Assembly (NCBI RefSeq): GCF_003751635.1
Contig: NZ_RJVI01000003.1
Span: 62,001 to 126,000, forward strand
Reading direction: 5' to 3'
Source: Inmirania thermothiophila
GTDB taxonomy: Bacteria; Pseudomonadota; Gammaproteobacteria; DSM-100275
DNA length: 64,000 bases
Position numbers and translations under genes: made by a program. The notes below the pieces were generated by a model. The model ran no database searches and was not told where the DNA came from. It worked only from the letters and a program-made list of their open reading frames with translations. Shown in pieces: positions 34,255 through 44,785 of this stretch. Within the stretch, counting starts at the first letter, position 1; the number at the start of each line of letters is the position of its first letter.

Positions 34255-35529
34255 TCAGTCCCGCCGCCCCCGCCGCGGCGCGCGCTCGCCGCGGCGGCGC
34301 CCGCCGTGGCCGCGCGGGGGGCGCCGGCGCGGGCGCCGCTCCGGGGTGCGCACCTCGGCGAGGAGCGCCTTGTCCACCGCCGCCACCGGGATGCGGTGGC
34401 CGATGTAGGCCTCGATCTCGGGCAGGGAGAAGGCGTAGGTCTCGCAGGCGAAGCTCACCGCATCCCCCACCGCACCCATGCGCGCGGTGCGCCCGATGCG
34501 GTGGACGTAGTCCTCGGGGTCCTGGGGCAGGTCGTAGTTGAAGACGTGGGTCACGTCCGGGATGTGCAGGCCGCGGGCGGCGACGTCGGTGGCCACCAGC
34601 ACCGGCAGCTCCCCGCGCTGGAAGCGCAGCAGCAGCTCCTGGCGGCGGCGCTGCGGCACGTCGCCGGAGAGGACGCCGGCGTGGAAGTCGTTGGCGCGGA
34701 GGAAGTCGCGGACGCGGTCGGCCTCCCGCTTGGTGTTGACGAAGACCAGCGCGCGCTGCGGCGCCATGCAGCGCATGAGCCCGATGAGCAGCGGCATCTT
34801 CTCCTCGTTGGAGGGGAAGTAGACCACCTGGCGGACCTTGTCGGCGGTGACCTTGTCCGGCTCGATGCGGATCCAGCGCGGGTTGTTCATGTGCTCGTAG
34901 GCGAGCTCGGTCACGCGCAGCGACAGGGTGGCGGAGAAGAGCAGGCCGAGGCGGCGCTCGGGCGGCGGCATGCGCCGCAGCAGGTAGCGGATGTCGCGGA
35001 TGAAGCCGAGGTCGAACATGCGGTCGGCCTCGTCGAGGACCATGACCTGCACCGCCTTGAGCCCGAAGATGCGCTGCTTGAAGTAGTCGATGACGCGCCC
35101 CGGGGTTCCGATGAGGACGTCGACGCCCTCGGCCAGGGCCTGGCGCTGGGACTCGTAGCCGGTGCCGCCGTAGACGAGGACGTGGCGCAGGCCCGTGTGG
35201 CGGCCGAGGACCTCGGCGTCGCGATGGATCTGGATGGCGAGCTCGCGCGTCGGGGCGAGGATCACCGCCCGCGGGTCGTTGCGGCGCCGCCCCGGCGGCG
35301 GGTCGTGGCGCAGCAGATGGGCGAAGGTGGCGATGAGGAAGGCCGCGGTCTTGCCGGTGCCGGTCTGGGCCTGGCCCGCCACGTCCTGGCCGGCGAGGGC
35401 CACGGGCAGGGTCTCGGCCTGGATCGGGGTGCAGCGCTCGAAGCCCGCCTCCCGGATGCCGGCCAGCACCGGATCGGGGATGTCCAGCTCCGAGAAGGTC
35501 TTGTCGGTGAGTACGGTCTGCTCGGTCAT
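34255..35529 (-). CDS. rhlB: ATP-dependent RNA helicase RhlB
   Basis: The 424-residue DEAD-box helicase has a Q motif ([13 protein letters not shown]), Walker [22 protein letters not shown] ([12 protein letters not shown]), SAT, and [10 protein letters not shown]. The N-terminal [19 protein letters not shown] and [15 protein letters not shown] are RhlB-like. A basic Arg-rich tail (about 390-424) probably binds RNA. RhlB unwinds mRNA for the degradosome. As in E. coli, it is divergent from trxA-rho. Confidence 0.93.
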   Translation of the reverse strand: MTEQTVLTDKTFSELDIPDPVLAGIREAGFERCTPIQAETLPVALAGQDVAGQAQTGTGKTAAFLIATFAHLLRHDPPPGRRRNDPRAVILAPTRELAIQIHRDAEVLGRHTGLRHVLVYGGTGYESQRQALAEGVDVLIGTPGRVIDYFKQRIFGLKAVQVMVLDEADRMFDLGFIRDIRYLLRRMPPPERRLGLLFSATLSLRVTELAYEHMNNPRWIRIEPDKVTADKVRQVVYFPSNEEKMPLLIGLMRCMAPQRALVFVNTKREADRVRDFLRANDFHAGVLSGDVPQRRRQELLLRFQRGELPVLVATDVAARGLHIPDVTHVFNYDLPQDPEDYVHRIGRTARMGAVGDAVSFACETYAFSLPEIEAYIGHRIPVAAVDKALLAEVRTPERRPRRRPPRGHGGRRRGERAPRRGRRD

Positions 35530-35575
35530 GGCGGCACAGCATACCCGAAAAGACGCGGGGCCGTTGCGGGCGGCC

Positions 35576-35604
35576 TTGAAATCGCCGCCGGCTCGGGGTC
35601 AAAT
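35576..35604 (+). promoter_or_regulatory. Promoter for trxA
   Basis: TTGAAA (35576-35581) and TCAAAT (35599-35604) are separated by 17 bases. They match 5/6 and 4/6 of the sigma-70 hexamers. The predicted start is about 47 bases before the trxA GTG. They lie in the rhlB-trxA divergent gap; no equally good element is visible for rhlB. Confidence 0.55.
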
Positions 35605-35657
35605 GGCGCTTTCGCGGGGCAGCGCGTACCGCCCCGTCCGCTGGGAGGCAGAGCAAC

Positions 35658-35984
35658 GTGAGTGACGACATCCTTCAGGTCACCGACGCCACCTTCGAGA
35701 CCGAGGTGCTCGGCAGCGAGCTGCCGGTCCTCGTGGACTTCTGGGCCGAGTGGTGCGGCCCGTGCAAGATGATCGCGCCGATCCTCGAGGAGGTGGCGCG
35801 GGAGTATGCGGGCCGGCTCAAGGTGGCCAAGCTCAACATCGACGACAATCCGGCCACGCCGCCGCGCTACGGCATCCGGGGCATCCCGACGCTGATGCTG
35901 TTCAAGAACGGCAACGTCGAGGCCACCAAGGTGGGGGCGCTGTCGAAGTCGCAGCTCACCGCCTTCATCGACAGCAATCTCTGA
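35658..35984 (+). CDS. trxA: Thioredoxin 1
   Basis: A 108-residue thioredoxin with the redox motif WCGPC (Cys33, Cys36), preceding FWAE, and the cis-proline loop [11 protein letters not shown]. Length and sequence match E. coli TrxA closely. It reduces ribonucleotide reductase, PAPS reductase and other cytoplasmic enzymes. The GTG start is preceded by CTGGGAGGC at a suitable distance. Position upstream of rho is the usual gammaproteobacterial order. Confidence 0.97.
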   Translation: MSDDILQVTDATFETEVLGSELPVLVDFWAEWCGPCKMIAPILEEVAREYAGRLKVAKLNIDDNPATPPRYGIRGIPTLMLFKNGNVEATKVGALSKSQLTAFIDSNL

Positions 35985-36177
35985 GGGGGCGCGGCGTCCG
36001 CCCGGGGGTGGACGCCGGCGCCGCGCGATGATAGCGTAAGGGCCGGTACAGCGGCCGACCCCTGTATCCGAACACCCCGATCCCCTGTCCTCGAGGCTGG
36101 AGCGCGGTCGCAGGCCCCCGTCCGGGGCCGACGTCCCTGTGCCATGTCCATCCGAGCAGTGCCCCAGGGCAGCCGCA
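35985..36177 (+). promoter_or_regulatory. Structured trxA-rho intergenic leader
   Basis: The 193-bp gap holds no ORF of interest but two G/C hairpins. GGCGTCC/GGACGCC (35993-35999 with 36010-36016) has a perfect 7-bp stem and 10-base loop. GGCCCC/GGGGCC (36113-36118 with 36124-36129) has a 5-base loop. Neither is followed by a T-tract, so they are not intrinsic terminators. A C-rich segment between them resembles a Rho-loading (rut) site. The rho leader of E. coli is autoregulated by Rho-dependent attenuation, so the same is plausible here. Confidence 0.4.
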
Positions 36178-37437
<1,260 letters not shown>

Positions 37438-37457
37438 GGCGGCGGGAGGTGCCGGCC

Positions 37458-37760
37458 ATGACCGAGCCGACCCGGGAAGCCGGCGGCGGCATCCACCTCA
37501 CGCGGGATCCGTCCGCCCGGACCCTCGCCGAGCTGGGGGTGGAGACCTGGCCGGTGTGGACCTGCGGTGTCTCCACCTTCCCTTGGACCTACGACGCCAC
37601 CGAGACCTGCTACCTGCTGGAGGGCGAGGTGGTGGTCACCCCCGATGGCGGCGCGCCGGTGAGGATCCGCGCCGGCGACCTCGTCACCTTCCCGGCCGGG
37701 CTGTCCTGCACCTGGGAGGTGCGGCGCCCGGTGCGCAAGCACTACCGCTTCGAGGACTGA
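37458..37760 (+). CDS. Small cupin-domain protein
   Basis: A 100-residue single cupin barrel of the EutQ/cupin_3 type, about residues 25-100. WTCGVSTFPWTYDATETCYLLEGEVVVTPDGG contains one incomplete metal motif, with Glu and Thr/Cys in place of the usual His pair. GDLVTFPAGLSCTWEVRRPVRKHYRF closes the barrel. Similar proteins are often annotated as cupins of unknown function. It follows rho by 20 bases, so it may be co-transcribed. No specific function is assigned. Confidence 0.8.
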   Translation: MTEPTREAGGGIHLTRDPSARTLAELGVETWPVWTCGVSTFPWTYDATETCYLLEGEVVVTPDGGAPVRIRAGDLVTFPAGLSCTWEVRRPVRKHYRFED

Positions 37761-37777
37761 GGGGGCGGGCGGCGCCG

Positions 37778-40285
37778 CTAGCGCGGCAGGCGCGGCGGTG
37801 GGGACGTGCGTGGCCGCGGCCTGCGGCGCGGCGTCACCGGCTCCACCCCCCAGATCCGCGCGGCGTAGTCGCGCACCGTGCGGTCGATGGAGAAGCGCCC
37901 CATGGCGGCGGTGTTGCGCACCGCCATCGCCCACCACCGCGCGGGGTCGCGATAGGCCGCCTCCACCGCCTCCTGCGCCGCGGCATAGGCGGTGAAGTCG
38001 GCGAGGACGAGGAAGCGGTCCTCGCCGAGCAGCGCATCCACCAGGGGGCGGTAGCGGCCGCGGTCGTCGGGGGAGAAGAACCCGGAGGCGAGCTGGTCGA
38101 TGACGCGCGCAAGGCGCGCATCCGCCTCGAGCCAGGTCCGCGGGTCGGGCCGGGCCCGGCGCAGCCGCGCCGCCTCCTCGGCGTCGAGGCCGAAGGCGAA
38201 GAAGGCGTCCCCGCCCACCGCCTCGCGGATCTCGATGTTGGCCCCGTCCAGGGTGCCGAGGGTGACGGCGCCGTTGAGCGCGAGCTTCATGTTGCCGGTG
38301 CCGGAGGCCTCGGTGCCGGCGGTGGAGATCTGCTGCGAGAGCTCGGCCGCGGGGATGATGTCGGCGGCGGTGGAGACGTCGTAGTTGGGGATGAAGACGA
38401 GGCTCAGCCGCCCCGCCGTCTCCGGGTCGTGGTGGATAACCTCGGCGATGTCGTGGGCGAGCTTGATGATGAGCTTGGCCATGCGGTAGCCGGGGGCGGC
38501 CTTGCCGGCGAGGATCACAGTGCGCGGCAGCCGCTCGATGCCGGCGCGCAGGTCGTTGTAGAGGGCGGCGACGTGGAGGAGGTTGAGGAGCTGGCGCTTG
38601 TATTCGTGGATGCGCTTGACCTGGACGTCGAAGAGGGTGTCGGGCCGCACGTCGAGGCCGAGGTGGTGGTGGATGCGCTCGGCGAGGTCCTGCTTGTTGG
38701 CCTGCTTGATGCGGCGGAAGGCGTCGCGGAAGGCGGCGTCCTCGGCGAGGGGGGCGAGCTCGGCGAGGCGGTCGAGGTCGGTGACCCAGCCCTCGCCGAG
38801 GCGCTCGGTGATGAGGGCGGCCAGGCGCGGGTTGGCCTGCAGCAGCCAGCGCCGCGGCGTGATGCCGTTGGTGCAGTTGACGATGCGCCCGGGCCAGAGC
38901 GCCTCGAAGTCGGCGAGGGCCTCGCGCCGCAGCAGCCCGGTGTGCAGCGCCGAGACCCCGTTGACCCGGTGCGAGCCCACCACGGCGAGGTGGGCCATGC
39001 GGAAGCGCCGCGGCGGGGTCTCCTCCACCAGCGACAGCCGCTGCAGGCGCGCCTCGTCGCCGGGGAAGCGGGCCCGCACCTCCTCGAGGAAGCGGCGGTT
39101 GATCTCGTAGAGGATCTGGAGGTGGCGCGGCAGCAGGCGCGCCACCAGCTCCACCGGCCAGGTCTCCAGCGCCTCGGGCAGCAGCGTGTGGTTGGTGTAG
39201 GCGAAGGTGGCGCGGGTGATCTCCCAGGCCGGCTCCCAGGCCATGGCGTGCTCGTCGAGGAGGATGCGCATCAGCTCCGGGATCGCGAGCGCCGGGTGGG
39301 TGTCGTTGAGCTGGATCGCGACCTTCTCCGGCAGCAGCTCGAGATCCCCGTGGGTCTTGCGGAAGCGGTAGAGGATGTCCTGCAACGTGGCGCTGACGAA
39401 GAAGTACTCCTGGCGCAGGCGCAGCTCGCGCCCCATCTCGGTGGTGTCGCTGGGATAGAGGACGCGGGAGAGGTTCTCGGAGCGGTTCTTCTCCGCCACC
39501 GCCTCGATGTAGTCGCCCTCGTTGAAGTAGCGCAGGTCGAAGTCGCGCGAGGCCTTGGCCGACCACAGCCGCAGGTTGTTGACGGTGCGCCCGCCGTAGC
39601 CCGGCACCGGGGTGTCGTAGGCCATGGCCATGACCTCCTCGGTGTCCACCCAGCGGTGGCAGAGCCGGCCCGCGGCGTCGGTGAACTGGAGCACGCGCCC
39701 GCCGAAGCGCACCGGGTAGAGGACCTCCGGGCGCGGGAACTCCCAGGGGTTGCCGTAGCGCAGCCAGTTCTCGGGGTGCTCCACCTGCCAGCCGTTCTCG
39801 ATGCGCTGGTAGAACATCCCGTACTCGTAGCGGATCCCGTAGCCGTAGCCGGGCAGCCCCAGGGTGGCCATGCCGTCGAGGAGGCAGGCGGCGAGCCGCC
39901 CGAGGCCGCCGTTGCCGAGGGCGGCGTCGGGCTCGAGGTCGCGGATGCGCTCGAGCTCGATGCCGAGCCGCCGCAGGGCGGCGCGCGCCTCGTCGAGGAT
40001 GCCGAGGTTGATCAGCCCCGAGACCAGCAGCCGCCCGAGCAGGAACTCCATGGACAGGTAGTAGACGCGCTTGACGTCGCGCCGGTAGTAGCTGCGCTGG
40101 GTCTCCATCCAGCGCTCCACCAGGCGGTCGCGCACGGCGTAGGCGGCGGCGTGGAGCCAGTCGCGGTCGGTGGCGGTGACGGTGTCCTTGCCGACGGTGA
40201 AGAAGAGCCGCTCGAGGATCGCCTGCGCGAGCGCGGCGGGATCCGACGGCTGGCTCGGCAGCGGCGGCAGGGCTTCGCTGGCCAC
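37778..40285 (-). CDS. glgP: Glycogen phosphorylase
   Basis: The 835-residue enzyme releases glucose-1-phosphate from glycogen. EASGTGNMKLALNGAVTLGTLDGANIEI carries the PLP lysine, with NGGLGRLAACLLDGMATLGLPGYGYGIRY and WEFPRPEVLYPV elsewhere. The length fits (E. coli 815). The GTG at 40285 is chosen over the ATG at 40318 because GAGGAGGGGAGGGG lies immediately before it. No other glg gene is in the window. It converges on the cupin gene with 17 bases between. Confidence 0.95.
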   Translation of the reverse strand: MASEALPPLPSQPSDPAALAQAILERLFFTVGKDTVTATDRDWLHAAAYAVRDRLVERWMETQRSYYRRDVKRVYYLSMEFLLGRLLVSGLINLGILDEARAALRRLGIELERIRDLEPDAALGNGGLGRLAACLLDGMATLGLPGYGYGIRYEYGMFYQRIENGWQVEHPENWLRYGNPWEFPRPEVLYPVRFGGRVLQFTDAAGRLCHRWVDTEEVMAMAYDTPVPGYGGRTVNNLRLWSAKASRDFDLRYFNEGDYIEAVAEKNRSENLSRVLYPSDTTEMGRELRLRQEYFFVSATLQDILYRFRKTHGDLELLPEKVAIQLNDTHPALAIPELMRILLDEHAMAWEPAWEITRATFAYTNHTLLPEALETWPVELVARLLPRHLQILYEINRRFLEEVRARFPGDEARLQRLSLVEETPPRRFRMAHLAVVGSHRVNGVSALHTGLLRREALADFEALWPGRIVNCTNGITPRRWLLQANPRLAALITERLGEGWVTDLDRLAELAPLAEDAAFRDAFRRIKQANKQDLAERIHHHLGLDVRPDTLFDVQVKRIHEYKRQLLNLLHVAALYNDLRAGIERLPRTVILAGKAAPGYRMAKLIIKLAHDIAEVIHHDPETAGRLSLVFIPNYDVSTAADIIPAAELSQQISTAGTEASGTGNMKLALNGAVTLGTLDGANIEIREAVGGDAFFAFGLDAEEAARLRRARPDPRTWLEADARLARVIDQLASGFFSPDDRGRYRPLVDALLGEDRFLVLADFTAYAAAQEAVEAAYRDPARWWAMAVRNTAAMGRFSIDRTVRDYAARIWGVEPVTPRRRPRPRTSPPPRLPR

Positions 40286-40384
40286 TCCCCTCCCCTCCTC
40301 ATGGCGTGCAGCCGCCATGGTAGCCCCGGACGGGGCCCATGGGCGATGATCGCTGTGGTATCGTAGCCGCCCGGCGAGGCGGAG

Positions 40385-40903
40385 GTGAGGCAGTTGGGCA
40401 CGACGGCGAGACTACCGAGGCTGCTGGCCTGGCCCCTGGGGCTGGTCCCCGGGGTGGTGCACTCGGCGGCGCTGGCGGTGGCGGTGAACCGGGCCCTGGC
40501 GCCGGCCCTGGCGCGGGGGGAGTTCGCCTTCCTGGAGGGGCGCACGGTGGCGCTGCGCATCCGCGACGCCGCGGTGACGTACCGGCTGCGGCTCGAGGGC
40601 GGCCGCTTCGTCGCCGCCGCGCGGCCGGCGGCGCCGGACGTGACGATCTCGGGCGACCTCCACGACTTCCTGCTGCTCGCGACCCGGCGCGAGGATCACG
40701 ACAGCCTTTTCTTCCAGCGCCGCCTGCGCATGGAGGGCGACACCGCCCTCGGGCTCGAGCTGAAGAATCTCCTGGACAGCATGGAGTCGGTCCTGCCCGC
40801 GCTCCCGCGGCCCCTGGAGGCGGCGCTGCAGCGCGCGGTGGACGTCTACGAGCGGCTCTTCGCCGGGGGCGGCGCGGTGGCCCTCGACGACGGCCGGCGC
40901 TGA
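40385..40903 (+). CDS. ubiT: Anaerobic ubiquinone biosynthesis accessory factor UbiT (SCP2 domain)
   Basis: A 172-residue SCP2-fold protein, the same size as E. coli UbiT (174). GEFAFLEGRTVALRIRDAAVTYRLRLEGGRF and ISGDLHDFLLLATRREDHDSLFFQRRLRMEGDTALGLELKNLLDSME are the conserved core. UbiT binds the hydrophobic ubiquinone precursors. It works with UbiU and UbiV in O2-independent ubiquinone synthesis, and those genes face it 9 bases away. GTG 40385 is the first plausible start. Confidence 0.9.
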   Translation: MRQLGTTARLPRLLAWPLGLVPGVVHSAALAVAVNRALAPALARGEFAFLEGRTVALRIRDAAVTYRLRLEGGRFVAAARPAAPDVTISGDLHDFLLLATRREDHDSLFFQRRLRMEGDTALGLELKNLLDSMESVLPALPRPLEAALQRAVDVYERLFAGGGAVALDDGRR

Positions 40904-40912
40904 GGCGGCGCC

Positions 40913-41818
40913 TCAGACCGCCTGCCGCCAGGTCATGCCGGGGGCGCCGCGCCAGTAGCCGTCGCAGGGCCCGACCGGGGCGAGGGCGGCGACGCGCTCG
41001 GCCTCGGCGCGCCCGTCGGCGGCGCCGTCCAGGACCCGGCGGAAGGCCGCGACCACCTCGCCGGTGCCCTCCGACTGGGGGCTGATGCGCACCAGATCGA
41101 CGCCGAGCGCGGCCATGTCGTCCACCTCGCCGAGGAGGTTGCAGGTCAGCGCCGACTGGGTCTGGATGCCGTTGAGGGCGAGGAAGGGGGTGTCCTCGCC
41201 GGTGCGCACGGTGCGCCCGTCCGGGTCGCCGATGCAGCACTCGCCGCAGTCGTCCTTCTGGCGGTTCTCGGCGCGTGCGGTGAAGCAGCGCGCCGAGTGG
41301 GCGAGCGGGATGCGCCCCCAGGCCAGGACCTCGGTCTCGACCCCCTCCGGCCGCTCGGCCTGGATCGCCGCCAGGGTCTGGCGCGAGAGCTCCGGCGGCA
41401 GCACCCAGCGGCGCAGCCCGAGGCGGGCGAGGAAGGCCAGGGTGCGCTGGTTGTAGACGTTGACCGTGGGCCCGGTGGCGAACGGCAGGCCGCGCTCGGC
41501 GAGCAGCCGCACCGCGCTCATGTCGTTGGCCTCCACCAGGAAGCGGCCGTTGTCGCAGATGCGGCGCAGGGTCTTGAGCTCGCTCTCGGCCTCGATCAGG
41601 GCGAGGGTGGAGAGCACCACCTCCTTGCCCGCCTGCGCCAGCCGCTCGGCGAGCTCGAACCACTCCCGGGTGCGCAGGGCGCGGCGCTTGGAGCAGACGG
41701 TCTCGCCCAGGTAGACGGTGTCCACCGGCCAGCGGCAGACCTCGTCGTAGAAGGCGAGCAGCCGCTCGCGCGGCCAGTAGTAGAGGACGGGACCGAGGCT
41801 GAGACGGGGTCGGGTCAC
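40913..41818 (-). CDS. ubiV: O2-independent ubiquinone hydroxylation protein UbiV (U32 family)
   Basis: The 301-residue protein is a U32-type Fe-S protein. Cysteines at 42, 178, 191 and 195 (TVCSKR, then ARCFTARAENRQKDDCGECC) match the [4Fe-4S] ligands of UbiV. FATGPTVNVYNQRTLAFLA is also typical. UbiV forms a complex with UbiU and hydroxylates the ubiquinone ring without oxygen, using prephenate as hydroxyl donor. It follows ubiU with a 10-base gap. Confidence 0.93.
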   Translation of the reverse strand: MTRPRLSLGPVLYYWPRERLLAFYDEVCRWPVDTVYLGETVCSKRRALRTREWFELAERLAQAGKEVVLSTLALIEAESELKTLRRICDNGRFLVEANDMSAVRLLAERGLPFATGPTVNVYNQRTLAFLARLGLRRWVLPPELSRQTLAAIQAERPEGVETEVLAWGRIPLAHSARCFTARAENRQKDDCGECCIGDPDGRTVRTGEDTPFLALNGIQTQSALTCNLLGEVDDMAALGVDLVRISPQSEGTGEVVAAFRRVLDGAADGRAEAERVAALAPVGPCDGYWRGAPGMTWRQAV

Positions 41819-41828
41819 GGTCGGATCC

Positions 41829-42824
41829 TCACTGCCAGGGCCGGTGATAGGCGCCGAGGGTGGTCTGGTTGCCCTCGGAGACCTTGGCCAGCGCCGCCTG
41901 CCAGTCGGCGCGCGGACGGAAGCGTTCCCCCTCGCGCCGGACGGCGTCGATGGCCTCGCGCCAGACCCGGGTGACCTGAGCCACGTAGGCCGGGCTGCGC
42001 TGGCGGCCCTCGATCTTGATCGCCGCCACCCCGGCGCGGGCGAGCTCGGGCAGCAGCTCCAGGGTGTTGAGGCTGGTGGGCTCCTCGATGGCGTAGTAGA
42101 GGTCGTCGCCGACCCGGTAGCGGCCCTTGCACACCGTGGGGTAGCCCGCGCGCTCGCCCTCGCCGAAGCGGTCGATGAGCAGTCCCCCGAGGCGGGTCTC
42201 CAGCCCCTGCGGCGTCTCCTCCCAGCGCACGGCGTGGGCCGGCGAGCAGACCCCGCAGGCGTTGGGCGAGGCGCCGGTGACGTAGGAGGAGAGGGTGCAG
42301 CGGCCCTCCACCATGACGCACAGGCCGCCGAAGCCGAAGACCTCCAGCTCCACCGGGGCGTTACGGATGAGGTGCTCCACCTGGGGCAGCGACAGCACCC
42401 GCGGCAGCACGGCGCGGCGCACGCCGAAGTGCTCGTGGTAGAGGCGCAGCGCCTCGTAGGTGGTGGCCGAGCCCTGTACCGACAGGTGCAGGGCGAGCTC
42501 CGGGTGGCGGCGCGCCGCGTACTCGAGCACCGCGATGTCGGCGAGGATGAGGGCGTCGACGCCGAGGTCGGCGGCGTGGTCCACCGCGCGCTGCCAGCGC
42601 GGCCAGTTGTGCGGCTGCGGATAGGTGTTGATGGCGACGAAGACGCGCCGGCCGCGCTCCTTCGCGTAGCGGATGCCCTCCGCGGCGCTGCCCTCGGTGA
42701 AGTTCAGCCCCGGGAAGTGGCGCGCGTTGGTGTCGTCGCGAAAGCCCATGTAGACGGCGTCGGCGCCGTGGTCCACCGCGGCCTTGAGCGACGGCAGGTT
42801 GCCGGCGGGACAGACGAGCTCCAT
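41829..42824 (-). CDS. ubiU: O2-independent ubiquinone hydroxylation protein UbiU (U32 family)
   Basis: The 331-residue protein has exactly the length of E. coli UbiU. The Fe-S ligands are at identical positions: Cys169, Cys176, Cys193 and Cys232 (GGLCVMVEGRCTLSSY, NACGVC, YPTVCKGR). MELVCPAGNLPSLKAAVDHGADAVYMGF is the standard U32 beginning. It partners with UbiV. It is the sixth gene of an apparent seven-gene minus-strand run from dusB. Confidence 0.95.
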   Translation of the reverse strand: MELVCPAGNLPSLKAAVDHGADAVYMGFRDDTNARHFPGLNFTEGSAAEGIRYAKERGRRVFVAINTYPQPHNWPRWQRAVDHAADLGVDALILADIAVLEYAARRHPELALHLSVQGSATTYEALRLYHEHFGVRRAVLPRVLSLPQVEHLIRNAPVELEVFGFGGLCVMVEGRCTLSSYVTGASPNACGVCSPAHAVRWEETPQGLETRLGGLLIDRFGEGERAGYPTVCKGRYRVGDDLYYAIEEPTSLNTLELLPELARAGVAAIKIEGRQRSPAYVAQVTRVWREAIDAVRREGERFRPRADWQAALAKVSEGNQTTLGAYHRPWQ

Positions 42825-42851
42825 GGTCGGTTACCCCCCTGGCGGATCCCT

Positions 42852-43478
42852 TCACCCCACGACGTCGAGCACCCGGCGGCGGAAGCGCACGCCCACGGCG
42901 CGCGCGAGCCGCTCGCAGGCGGCGACGTCGACCCCTTCGAGGCCGTCGATGGCGGTGGCGGTCACCTCGCCGATGTGGCGCGGCGCCCGCTCCAGGAACT
43001 CGAGCATGGCGAACCAGCTCCCGGCGAGCGCAGGCCGGCAGTGGTGCGCGTAGACGGCGGGGTTCTGGGCGTTCATGGACACCGAGACGGCGTCGACGCA
43101 GGCCCCGAGCTCGGGCAGCACGTCGCGCTTGTGGACGAGGCAGGCGAGCCCGTCGGTGTTGACGCGCACGCGGGCGGCGCCGCGGGCCTTGAGCGCGTGC
43201 GCCACCTCCAGCAGGGTGCCGAGCCGCAGCGTCGGCTCGCCGTAGCCGCAGAAGACGATCTCCCGCCACGGCCGCGGATCGCCCACGGCGGCGAGGATCT
43301 CGTCGGTGTCCGGGCGGTGGTCGAGGCTGAGGTCGTGGCCGCGCACCGCGCGCGAGCCGCGGTGCTTGGGGCAGAAGGCGCAGCGCAGGGTGCAGCGGTC
43401 CGTGATGTTGAGGTAGAGGCGGTCCTCGATGGCGTAAGCCACCGTCTGCGCCGGTGCCTTCGGCGCCGTCGCACTCAC
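42852..43478 (-). CDS. Radical SAM protein, TatD-associated-like family
   Basis: A 208-residue short radical SAM enzyme. The SAM cluster motif is CTLRCAFC (about residues 29-36), in ITDRCTLRCAFCPKHRGS. GYGEPTLR and VNTDG follow at the usual spacing. It resembles the small TatD-family-associated radical SAM proteins of unknown substrate. The barrel is compact with no auxiliary cluster visible. It overlaps purD by four bases (GTGA) and is 27 bases before ubiU. It may act in tRNA, purine or quinone chemistry; position alone cannot decide. Confidence 0.8.
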   Translation of the reverse strand: MSATAPKAPAQTVAYAIEDRLYLNITDRCTLRCAFCPKHRGSRAVRGHDLSLDHRPDTDEILAAVGDPRPWREIVFCGYGEPTLRLGTLLEVAHALKARGAARVRVNTDGLACLVHKRDVLPELGACVDAVSVSMNAQNPAVYAHHCRPALAGSWFAMLEFLERAPRHIGEVTATAIDGLEGVDVAACERLARAVGVRFRRRVLDVVG

Positions 43479-44773
43479 GCCGCACCCTCCCGGGCCAGCG
43501 CCCGGAAGCCGATGTCGCGCCGGTAGTGGCAGCCGGGCCAGCGGATGCGCTCCACCCACTGGTAGGCCCGCGCCTGCGCCGCGGCCACGGTCTCGCCGAG
43601 CGCGGTCACGCACAGCACCCGCCCGCCGCTGGTGACCACGCGCCCGCCACGCTCGGCGGTGCCGGCGTGGAAGACCTTGACGTCCTCGGGCTCCGTCTCG
43701 GGCAGCCCCTCGATGGGGTCGCCCTTGCGGTAGGGCCCGGGGTAGCCGCCGGCGGCCATGACCACCCCCAGGGCGGCGCGCGGGTCCCACTCGGCCTCGA
43801 TCCTGCCGAGCCTGCCCGCCAGCGCGGCCTCGCACAGGGCCACGAGATCGCTGCGCAGGCGCATGAGGATCGGCTGCGTCTCCGGGTCGCCGAAGCGCAC
43901 GTTGTACTCCAGCACCTTGGGGGTGCCGTCGGGGGCGATCATGAGGCCGGCGTAGAGGAAGCCGGTGTAGGGCTCGCCCTCGGCGGCCATGCCCCGCACC
44001 GTGGGCTCGATGACCTCGCGCAGGATGCGCGCGTGCACCGCCTCGGTCACCACCGGGGCCGGCGAGTAGGCGCCCATGCCGCCGGTGTTGGGGCCGGTGT
44101 CGCCGTCGCCCACCGGCTTGTGGTCCTGGGAGCTCGCCAGGGGCAGCACGTGGCTGCCGTCGACGAGGCAGATGAAGCTCGCCTCCTCGCCCTCGAGGCA
44201 CTCCTCGATGACGACGCGCCGGCCGGCGGCGCCGTAGGCGCCCTCGAAGCAGGCCCGCACCGCGGCCTCGGCCTCCTCCAGGGTGCGGGCGACGGTCACC
44301 CCCTTGCCGGCGGCGAGGCCGTCGGCCTTGACCACGATGGGGGCGCCGCGCGCGCGCAGGTGCGCGAGCGCCGGCTCGAGGGCCTCGAAGACGGCGTAGT
44401 CGGCGGTGGGGATGCCGTGGCGGGTGAGGAAGTCCTTGGTGAAGGCCTTGGAGCCCTCGAGGCGGGCGGCGGCCTGGGTGGGGCCGAAGATGGAGAGGCC
44501 GGCCTGGCGGAAGCGGTCCACGATGCCGGCCACCAGCGGTGCCTCCGGTCCCACCAGGGTGAGGTCGATGCCCGCCTCGGTGGCGAAGTGGAGCAGCCCG
44601 TGGAGGTCCTCGGCGCCGATGGGCACGTTTTCCACCTTGGGCTCGCGCGCGGTGCCGGCGTTGCCGGGGGCGACGTAGACCCGCGCCACCTCCGGCGACT
44701 GCGCCGCCTTCCAGGCGAGGGCGTGCTCGCGCCCGCCGCCGCCCACCACCAGGATCCGCCTGCCCTCTGCCAT
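43475..44773 (-). CDS. purD: Phosphoribosylamine-glycine ligase PurD
   Basis: The 432-residue ATP-grasp enzyme makes glycinamide ribonucleotide, the second step of purine synthesis. [19 protein letters not shown] begins it. The ATP-grasp core has [15 protein letters not shown] and [24 protein letters not shown], then [12 protein letters not shown]. It is 12 bases after purH, the usual purHD order. Confidence 0.97.
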   Translation of the reverse strand: MAEGRRILVVGGGGREHALAWKAAQSPEVARVYVAPGNAGTAREPKVENVPIGAEDLHGLLHFATEAGIDLTLVGPEAPLVAGIVDRFRQAGLSIFGPTQAAARLEGSKAFTKDFLTRHGIPTADYAVFEALEPALAHLRARGAPIVVKADGLAAGKGVTVARTLEEAEAAVRACFEGAYGAAGRRVVIEECLEGEEASFICLVDGSHVLPLASSQDHKPVGDGDTGPNTGGMGAYSPAPVVTEAVHARILREVIEPTVRGMAAEGEPYTGFLYAGLMIAPDGTPKVLEYNVRFGDPETQPILMRLRSDLVALCEAALAGRLGRIEAEWDPRAALGVVMAAGGYPGPYRKGDPIEGLPETEPEDVKVFHAGTAERGGRVVTSGGRVLCVTALGETVAAAQARAYQWVERIRWPGCHYRRDIGFRALAREGAA

Positions 44774-44785
44774 CGTCCTGCCTCC

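Noticed and set aside
31644-34541. Plus-strand open frame of 965 codons opposite gspD and gspC
   Set aside because: A shadow of gspD/gspC; the translation is Gly/Asp/His-rich low-complexity with no fold or motif, while the minus strand has clear secretin and GspC signatures.
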